From the NCBI GenBank assembly GCA_937901285.1, contig CALCHI010000385.1:1-18972 (forward strand): DNA of 18,972 nucleotides, read 5' to 3'. Positions 1 through 6,000 of the stretch are shown here, piece after piece. The DNA comes from UBA8437 sp003445035 (GTDB lineage: Bacteria > Planctomycetota > Planctomycetia > Planctomycetales > Planctomycetaceae). The position numbers and the translations under genes are program-made. How positions within the stretch are numbered: the stretch's first letter is position 1; each line of letters begins with the position of its first letter. The notes beneath the pieces are model-generated. The model worked only from the letters and a program-made list of their open reading frames with translations, was not told where the DNA came from and made no database searches.

Positions 1-999
1 CAGGCCGTCGTCGACGCGGAACTCCTTGCCACCGCCGTGCATGTCCCAGCCGCCGTTGCCGACGGTGACGAAGCCACAACCCGACTCGACCAGCCGGCGG
101 GCGAACAGCATCTGGCGGCCGAGTGCCACGGGTGAGAACATGGCACCGTAGGAGTTGCGCTTCTTGACCGCGTCGGTGGTTTCCATCATCGACGTGTCGT
201 AGCGGGCCAGCGTTTCGGGTTTTTCCTGAGAGATGTCGAAGGACCGGGCGACTCCCTTGATCAGCACGTCGAAGGCTTGCTGCTGGAAGCGGCCCGAGGC
301 GTCGGCCAGGCCGGTATCGGAGTACTGGCGACGGAGCGAATCGAGCCCGGTCAACAGGCCACGACGGTCGTCGAGCCGGTTGCGGGCGATCCGCAACTTC
401 ATGTTGTCGACGATCTCGCCGCCGGCACTGGGGTCAAACGGTCGGTAGACGTCGGGCAGGGTGCCGGTTTGGGAGAGTCGTCCGACATTGGCGTAGAGTT
501 TCTTTTTCTTGAACTCCTCACCGACGGCGTGAGCGGTGACGAGCATGTTGCGGGGCATGCCGCTTTGGGGTTCGGTCAGACCGGCGATCCGCGAGTAGAT
601 CGATCCCATCTGGGCCCCGGTCGGGTTGCCGCCGGCCATCACGTGCATCGCGGCCGGGCCGTGGCTGGAGATGCCATGGCGGTACGAGCGGATGACGGCC
701 ATGCGGTCGGCCAGCGTGGCCAGCCTGGGCAGCGTGCCTCCGAAGGTGATCCCCGGCAGCGAGGTGGGGATCTCGCCGGTGATGCTGCGGATCTCGCGAG
801 GCGCCTGCATGTTCGGGTCGAAGGTCTCGAACTGTGTCGGTCCACCCTGGAGGTTCATGACGACGACGGCCCGATCGCGGAGGAACGAGCCACCCGAGGC
901 GGCTCGGGCTTCGATCAGGTTGGCCAGGGTCAGTCCGCCGAAGGCGGCGGTGCCGACCTTGAGGAAACCGCGGCGGTGTCCGTGGGAGATCGTCAGCAT
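1..999 (-). CDS. DUF1501 domain-containing protein, Tat-exported (3' end missing)
   Basis: This gene runs off the left edge; 333 codons are visible. The frame is open from 999 to 1. The predicted N-terminus begins MLTISHGHRRGFLKVG and continues into a small-residue hydrophobic stretch ending near LIEARAA, which resembles a twin-arginine export signal. The body has features of DUF1501 proteins, a sulfatase/alkaline-phosphatase-like family abundant in planctomycetes: VVVMNLQGGPTQFETFDP near the start, SYRHGISSHGPAAMHVMAGG in the middle, and VTVGNGGWDMHG near the cut end. The biochemical role of DUF1501 is not established; planctomycete members often sit beside DUF1549/DUF1553 cytochrome-like genes, which cannot be checked here. 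An in-frame ATG at 1053 would add 18 polar residues before the Tat motif. I prefer 999 because MLTI at the start is usual for the family. No clear ribosome binding site is seen for either start. Confidence 0.9.
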   Translation of the reverse strand, partial: MLTISHGHRRGFLKVGTAAFGGLTLANLIEARAASGGSFLRDRAVVVMNLQGGPTQFETFDPNMQAPREIRSITGEIPTSLPGITFGGTLPRLATLADRMAVIRSYRHGISSHGPAAMHVMAGGNPTGAQMGSIYSRIAGLTEPQSGMPRNMLVTAHAVGEEFKKKKLYANVGRLSQTGTLPDVYRPFDPSAGGEIVDNMKLRIARNRLDDRRGLLTGLDSLRRQYSDTGLADASGRFQQQAFDVLIKGVARSFDISQEKPETLARYDTSMMETTDAVKKRNSYGAMFSPVALGRQMLFARRLVESGCGFVTVGNGGWDMHGGGKEFRVDDGL

Positions 1000-1116
1000 G
1001 TCGGCTGGATCCGTTGGGGAGTGTCGCAAGCACCTGTCAGCCTTTTCGGCCATCCAGGAGAGCTCAGTATACCGGAAATTGCCGGGACAGGGGAACGCGG
1101 GAGCCGATGCGACCGG

Positions 1117-1168
1117 GTTCCGGCTGACCACCGGAACTGCCGGAAACGAATCCGCAGCGTTCCGCGGA
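1117..1168 (-). terminator. Hairpin region after rpsT, possible weak terminator
   Basis: Two short hairpins lie in the 189-base gap between the rpsT stop and the DUF1501 start. The first (1151-1155 pairing with 1164-1168, loop 8) begins about 20 bases after the rpsT stop and is followed on the minus strand by TTCGTTT. The second (GTTCCGG 1117-1123 pairing with CCGGAAC 1131-1137, loop 7) has a perfect 7-bp stem but no T-run. Neither is a strong intrinsic terminator. The DUF1501 promoter must also lie in or near this gap, but I could not identify it. Confidence 0.3.
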
Positions 1169-1188
1169 CTTCAACAACACCCGCCGCC

Positions 1189-1455
1189 CTACTGGGCGGT
1201 CTTGTTGACCAGCTTGTTCAACCGGCTCTTGGTGCGACGAGCCTTGTTGGCGTGGATCAGGTTCTTGCCCGCCGCCCGGTCGAGCTGACTGGTGGCGGCT
1301 ACGAGCAGTGTTGTCGCCTGCTCGATCTCTCCATTGGCCACGGCGTCGCGGACCTTCCGGACAGCGGTACGCAGCGCCGAACGCTGCCCACGGTTCCTGG
1401 CCCGCCGACGCAGGCTCTGGCGATGCGATTTCTTTGCACTAACCGAGTTGGGCAT
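1189..1455 (-). CDS. rpsT: 30S ribosomal protein S20
   Basis: The product is 88 residues, the usual size for S20, a primary 16S rRNA-binding protein of the small ribosomal subunit. It starts MPNSVSAKKSHRQSLRRR, the typical basic N-terminus of the family. The remainder fits the S20 three-helix bundle: the NRGQRSALRTAVRKV segment, then an alanine-rich middle, then AAGKNLIHANKARRTKSRLN, which matches the conserved KGIIHKNKAARKKSRL-type C-terminus. The frame stays open upstream to an ATG at 1647, but that extension has no S20 similarity and would cross two hairpins, so 1455 is chosen. No Shine-Dalgarno sequence is visible before it. The gene appears to be its own transcription unit, between the terminator-like hairpin after the DUF1559 gene and the DUF1501 gene. 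rpsT is often autoregulated in other bacteria; a hairpin at 1540-1600 lies in its presumed leader. Confidence 0.97.
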   Translation of the reverse strand: MPNSVSAKKSHRQSLRRRARNRGQRSALRTAVRKVRDAVANGEIEQATTLLVAATSQLDRAAGKNLIHANKARRTKSRLNKLVNKTAQ

Positions 1456-1539
1456 GCAGGTGACTTGTCCGCTTGTGGTTGTGGAAGTCGAGTGAGTTCC
1501 TGAGTCTAGGGGCTGCGGCGAGGAGTTGCCAGTCTGAGA

Positions 1540-1600
1540 GGACGTCTCACCCCGTTCTACGATTCCATGAAACGAAGAACGGGGCGTGGTGAGAACGTCC
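1540..1600 (-). repeat. Large imperfect inverted repeat upstream of rpsT
   Basis: The left arm 1540-1558 pairs with 1576-1600. On the plus strand, all 19 bases of the left arm (GGACG, TCTCA, CCCCGTTCT) are matched in order by AGAACGGGG, TGAGA and CGTCC on the right. The right arm carries one 5-base and one 1-base bulge. The loop is 17 bases (1559-1575). No T-run follows on the minus strand. It lies 85 bases upstream of the rpsT start and beyond the likely DUF1559 terminator, so it may be in the rpsT leader or promoter region. It could also be a fold-back remnant of a small mobile element. Confidence 0.5.
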
Positions 1601-1608
1601 GGGCAAAC

Positions 1609-1658
1609 ACCGCGAAAACCAGGGTAGGACCAAGCTGACCCTGGCATCGCGGTTTTGT
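1609..1658 (-). terminator. Likely terminator of the DUF1559 gene
   Basis: The hairpin begins about 35 bases after the stop codon at 1692. CCAGGGT (1619-1625) pairs perfectly with ACCCTGG (1638-1644) around a 12-base loop. On the minus strand the stem is followed at once by TTTT and then by CGCGGTGTTTG. An outer stem, ACCGCG (1609-1614) with CGCGGT (1648-1653), can extend the structure across a small internal loop. A stem followed by T residues in the transcribed direction fits an intrinsic terminator. Confidence 0.5.
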
Positions 1659-1691
1659 CATCTCGATCGGCGTGATCTCCGCTTCTTCTGT

Positions 1692-2807
1692 TTATTCGTC
1701 GCTGCCGACCAACTGGCCGAAACGCTGTCCGTCGGGAGTGACCAACCGGGCAAAGACCCGGGGATCCACGTTCATGTTGATGCTGCGGACGTTGCCACCA
1801 CAGAACGCGAAGTTGACCAGTTCGCCGTGGTTGGAACTCGGGCGAGGTGCCAGCAACTGCGTGGCGGTGAGGTTCTTGTTGAGTCGACCGGCGACGACGG
1901 CTGCGGCATCAAAAGCTGCGGCTCCCGTTCCGGCCGGCGGGTTCAAAGGCAATTTCAGGCTGTTACCGGTGCTGATATTGAGTCCCGCCAGGACGAGGAC
2001 GCCGAAGAGCGATCCTCCCTGGTTGGGTGCATTCTGCCAGGCCCAGTCTCCACCCTGGATGTTCTCGCCGATGAGAATCGTGTTGGAGTTTCCGTCGCCG
2101 GCACTGATGAAGTCCAGTGTCATCCGGAACTTGTCCTTGACGTAGTTCGGATTGGCCGGAACCACGATCGGACCGCCATTGATCGTGAAGTTGGCCAGGC
2201 TGGTGTCCGGTGCCCAGAACACTCCCGATGCGTGAGCGACTCGCGGGGTTGGCGTCGAGTTGGTGCCCAACATCGCGTTGTGCAGGTTCGCGTTGTTGAA
2301 CGAGGCCGCTTCCATGTAACCGCCATTGCCGACGTAACTGAGCCCGCCGTTCTGGTTGAAGTTGTTGTCGTCAACCACGCAGGAGAATGCTTCGACGTGC
2401 GGAATCCCGCTGGAAACAGTCGGGTCGCCCAGCGTTCCGTCGGCGACGACTCGTTGCAGGTCATTCCTGTCCAGGAACGGCAACAGGGCCACTGGCCACG
2501 GACGAATCCTGGCCTTGGAGATGAGGGTGGCCGGGTTCGTGCTGGTGTCCAGGACCGGATACCAGTCATAGGCGGTCGGCAGCCTGCCGTTGGCCGCACT
2601 CGCGAAGTTCTGGGTCGCTGCGGCCAGCTGTTTCAGCCCGTTGGCACACTGGGTCCGCCGGGCAGCGGCCCGTGCGTTCATGATGGCCGGCATGATGAGC
2701 GAGGCCAGTACGGCGATGATCGAGATCACCACCAGCAGTTCGATCAGGGTAAAGCCCTGGCGCCGCGAAACGGCACGGGGCATGTGTCGTGTCATGGTTC
2801 TGGTCAT
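1692..2807 (-). CDS. DUF1559 domain-containing prepilin-like protein
   Basis: From the ATG at 2807 the product is 371 residues. An 18-residue basic leader ends in SRRQG, followed by FTLIELLVVISIIAVLASL, a type IV prepilin signal with predicted cleavage G18|F19 and the conserved Glu at mature position 5 (E23). Next come ARAAARRTQCANGLKQLA and a long globular domain typical of DUF1559 (SBP_bac_10), a family greatly expanded in planctomycetes and presumed to be envelope-anchored pseudopilin-like proteins of unknown function. The C-terminus has the family's H-x9-[DG]-G element as SSNHGELVNFAFCGGNVRS, with Gly at the usual Asp position, and ends with the typical ARLVTPDGQRFGQ. The frame extends to a GTG at 2849, but AGGAG at 2818-2822 sits 10 bases before the ATG, which decides the start. 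The gene is separated from the gsp-like operon by a likely terminator and has no GED repeats. It may be processed by the same prepilin peptidase. Confidence 0.93.
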   Translation of the reverse strand: MTRTMTRHMPRAVSRRQGFTLIELLVVISIIAVLASLIMPAIMNARAAARRTQCANGLKQLAAATQNFASAANGRLPTAYDWYPVLDTSTNPATLISKARIRPWPVALLPFLDRNDLQRVVADGTLGDPTVSSGIPHVEAFSCVVDDNNFNQNGGLSYVGNGGYMEAASFNNANLHNAMLGTNSTPTPRVAHASGVFWAPDTSLANFTINGGPIVVPANPNYVKDKFRMTLDFISAGDGNSNTILIGENIQGGDWAWQNAPNQGGSLFGVLVLAGLNISTGNSLKLPLNPPAGTGAAAFDAAAVVAGRLNKNLTATQLLAPRPSSNHGELVNFAFCGGNVRSINMNVDPRVFARLVTPDGQRFGQLVGSDE

Positions 2808-2817
2808 CGTGGAAAGA

Positions 2818-2822
2818 CTCCT
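2818..2822 (-). promoter_or_regulatory. Shine-Dalgarno sequence of the DUF1559 gene
   Basis: AGGAG on the minus strand, 10 bases before the ATG at 2807. The upstream GTG alternative at 2849 has no such site, so this element favours the shorter protein. Confidence 0.6.
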
Positions 2823-2887
2823 GGTCTGGTTGTCTTCGAAGATGCTCACCGGGACAAGTTTAGTCCGGGTCAGTCCTTCGGCAAGAA

Positions 2888-2970
2888 AGCGTGCAAAAAC
2901 ACGCTCGAAAAAATGAGAGAAAACGAAAAGGCCCGCCTGTTGACACGGTGTCAGACGTGAGGCTTGCCTC
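2888..2970 (-). promoter_or_regulatory. Structured 5' leader of the DUF1559 gene
   Basis: Three short inverted repeats lie in the presumed untranslated leader. They are GAGGC-TT-GCCTC (2959-2970), TGACAC-G-GTGTCA (2941-2953) and AGCGTG-(6)-CACGCT (2888-2905, loop T-rich on the minus strand). The first partly overlaps an AAAGGAGG sequence with no start codon at usable spacing. The 13-bp palindrome could be a DNA operator instead. The region 2823-3098 contains no convincing gene. Confidence 0.35.
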
Positions 2971-2978
2971 CTTTCACC

Positions 2979-3009
2979 ATTATGGCTGATTGACTCGGGG
3001 AAATGTCAC
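2979..3009 (-). promoter_or_regulatory. Candidate sigma-70-type promoter for the DUF1559 gene
   Basis: On the minus strand, GTGACA (3009-3004) and CATAAT (2984-2979) are each one mismatch from TTGACA and TATAAT. The spacing is 19 bases, slightly long. The position fits, just past the likely terminator of the upstream operon, and would give a leader of roughly 165 bases. Confidence 0.3.
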
Positions 3010-3011
3010 CC

Positions 3012-3073
3012 AAAATCCGGGCGAGAGAAACTGGGGAAACCGTTCGGCCTCCCTCGCATTCTCTCTCTCCCGG
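3012..3073 (-). terminator. Likely terminator of the gsp-like operon
   Basis: This lies about 25 bases after the stop codon of the giant GspK-like gene. CCGGG (3017-3021) pairs with CCCGG (3069-3073), and GAGAGAA (3023-3029) pairs with TTCTCTC (3059-3065), with a small bulge between the two stems. On the minus strand the structure is followed by ATTTTGGG (TTTT at 3015-3012). The loop is long (about 29 bases) and may contain a secondary stem. It fits a Rho-independent terminator of moderate strength. Confidence 0.45.
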
Positions 3074-3098
3074 GGTTTGATCATGTCGCTGTTTCGGT

Positions 3099-6000
3099 TC
3101 ACTCGATGATCCGCTCGTAGAGGATCAGGGGGGCCACGTCGAATGGCTGGTACGCGTCGGCGAAATTGAACAGACGTGGCAACGGGGTCAGGACTCCGTC
3201 CCCGTTGCCCAGGTTGAGGAATCCGTCCCCGTTGGTGTCTTCGCCCTGGTCCAGCACGCCGTTGCCGTTGGTGTCTTCGTTGTCGTCCTCACCGTTGTCG
3301 AGTTGCCCGTTGAGGTTGGAATCTTCAATCGGGGGTGGGAGCACCTGGTTCCAGAAGGCCTGTTCGATGGCGCGAGAGCGGTCGATCACGAAAAAGCCTC
3401 GACGTGACGGCACGTCGGTGGCCCGGGCCCCGATGCGGGTCACCTGCCTGGCCGGGTTACTCGAGAGGGGACCTCGCCAGGCCTCGAACCATTCGACCTT
3501 CAGGAACACGTGAAACACATGGCTGCGAACGGTGCTGTTGCCGATGATCTTCGAATTGATGTGCTGCCGGGTGGCCAGGTCCAGGGGCAGAATGAACCGG
3601 TTGTCGAGGTTCCCTTCGGGCTGGCCACCGATGACGTCCCAGGTGTTGTTGAACCGGCTGTTGCCGCCACCGGCCGTGTTGTCCTCGTTCGTCACCCACT
3701 GCTGCTGTGTTCCGAGTGAGAACAGCCGGCGGCGGTCGTTGTTGCCCTGCGAGACGATGTCCATCGGGAGCGACCGAAGCAGGGTGTGTTCAATACTGTT
3801 GTTTCTGTCGGCCATGAAGCCGAAGCCCCGGAAGGGTCGGGATCCGGGAACGCCGGGCAGCAGGAATCCGGTCAGCGGATCGATCTGGTCGCGTGACCAC
3901 GTGAACTGTCTCCACCAGTCACGAAGAGGTTCGGCCCTGTCATACAGGTGCCGGCTCGGCCATCCGCCGAGGTTGTGGTTCCGGTGAATCGCGAACGGTT
4001 CATCCAGCAGCGAGGCCAGAACGTCCGGGTTGCGGATCGTGTTGAGGTTGATCCGGCCGGGCACACGGTGCCGCCGGTTCTGGGGGAGGTGGGGATCCAG
4101 AGCGTTGTCGCCGTCCAGGTCTTCGCCGTTGTCCAGCAACCCGTTCAGGTTCGAGTCCTCGTTGGTCATGCTCGTGAATCGCTCCATCCGCGTCGCCACC
4201 TCGACGAATTCCAGCAACCGGTGCCAGCGGTTGTCGCGGGGGTTATCCTGGAGCTGCATTCCCCCGGTGTTGGGGTGGTCCGGTGACAGGAACCGGCCGG
4301 CGGCCACGGTTGCGTCAGTGACCGGTGGAAGGCTGGAGTTGCTCTGTCTCTGGCCCTGGGGCAGCGGGAAAAACGGCCCATTCGGAGAGTTCAGGTCCGA
4401 CTCGTTGTACTTGAGGAACTGGTCCTTCGGCTTGAGATTGGCGTCCTTGAGCAGTCTCGTGGATTCTTCTGGACCGTAGAGCGGCACCCTCAGCAGTTCC
4501 AGTGGCGACGCGAAGTCGCGGTCGAGATGCTGCTGAGCGACAGAAAATCGCTGGGGGGTGAAGGGTTGTTGCGGCAGCTGAGGAGGTTGTGGAAGCACGA
4601 GGTGTCGGAAACTGGTCGTGTTTTCGATCGGGCTGTTGGGGCCGTAGATCGCGTTGCCGATCGTGTTGCCTCGTCTCACGCTGTCGCCGTAGAGGTTCAG
4701 GGCCCGAACCGGGTCACAGAATGACCCGGTGGCGACCACGCCGTCACTGAACTTGAAGTCGGAGTTGGCTCGGCCGAACGGCTGGTTTCGCTCGCGACTG
4801 CGGAGCAGGTTGAACTTGTTCTGGATCCCGGCGTCCTGGTCGGTCAGGGCCAGTTCCCGTTTCCAGGCACCGAGCCCGGGGCCGTTGGATTCGCGGGGGA
4901 TCACCATCCGGTCAACGGTGACCCAGGGGTTGTCGGCCTCCTCGGCCGCGTTGGTCGGTGGCAATCGGTTGGGATTCAGTCTTCGCTTCAACAGGATGTA
5001 CAGCGGCTGGTCCTTCAGGATCGCCAGCAGTTCCTGCTGGTAGATCAGGGCGGCTGCCAGGCCCGTGCCAACCGGCTGACTCGGTTGAGGTGGATTGGCC
5101 GGCGGTGGCGGAATTGACGTGTCGGGTTGTTTCAGGCCTCTCAGCAGGAGCCCGTAGAAGGGGTCGTCCTTGTCGGCGAGACCCGGGGTCTTGGTGATTG
5201 TCTGGGGGGCGCCACCGGCGGCCCGTTCGAAAATCAGGTCGAACTGGCTGGTGTTGCTGGTGATCAGGTCGATGTAAGGACCGGTTGGCGTCGAGTTTCC
5301 GGGCGCGAAGTGCTTGTAGGCTGTTCCACCGGCGGTGGTGTCGGCTCGCAGGAAAGACGCTCGCGCCACGCCGGGAATTTCTGCGGTTGCGTCGGCCGGA
5401 TCGGGGATCATCACGTGGTTCCGATCGGCCGCCGTGCCGATCGCCAGCACCCGACCCGGTTGCAGAACGGTCTGGTTGCCGAGACCGATGCCACGGGGGG
5501 TGACGGAGGTGGTCCCGAAACCGGGTGTGAGAATCCCATCGTTGTTGGTGTCCTCTCCCGGGTCGATCATGCCGTTGACGTTGGTGTCTTCTCCGGGGTT
5601 GACCTGCAACTGCAGTTTCCAGGCCCGGCGGTTGAAGTCGATCGGCTCGTTGCCGGAGTTGCGGATTTCGAACCACCCGTAGGCGCGTGCCTTCCGGTCG
5701 TCGTCGGGGGTTTCCGGGATGTTGACCTGGTCGCCGTTGGCCTGCACGAGGCGGGTGACAACGGTGAACGCCTCGCTGATCGTCAGCTCCTGGGCCTCGA
5801 CACCGGTCACCACCCCCCGGACGGCCGGCAGTTCCTGCTGGAGCCCGTAGGGAATGTCATTGAGGGACCATCCGTCGGAGAGGTTCTTGTCGTACTCGAA
5901 GAGGGTGTTGATGTTGTCTCGATCCATCGAGTCGACCAGGTTCACCGCGAACTGGGCCATCTCGCGGAGCCGGGGTTCGGTGTAGATCGGGGCAGCGCCC

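Noticed and set aside
1456..1647. N-terminal extension of rpsT to the ATG at 1647
   Set aside because: The extra 64 residues have no S20 similarity and span both hairpins; MPNSVSAKK is the normal S20 start.
2847..2950. Short upstream frame (GTG near 2922, about 28 codons) in the DUF1559 leader, after an AAAGGAGG sequence
   Set aside because: Spacing from the GGAGG to the GTG is about 20 bases, too long, and the peptide has no recognisable feature.
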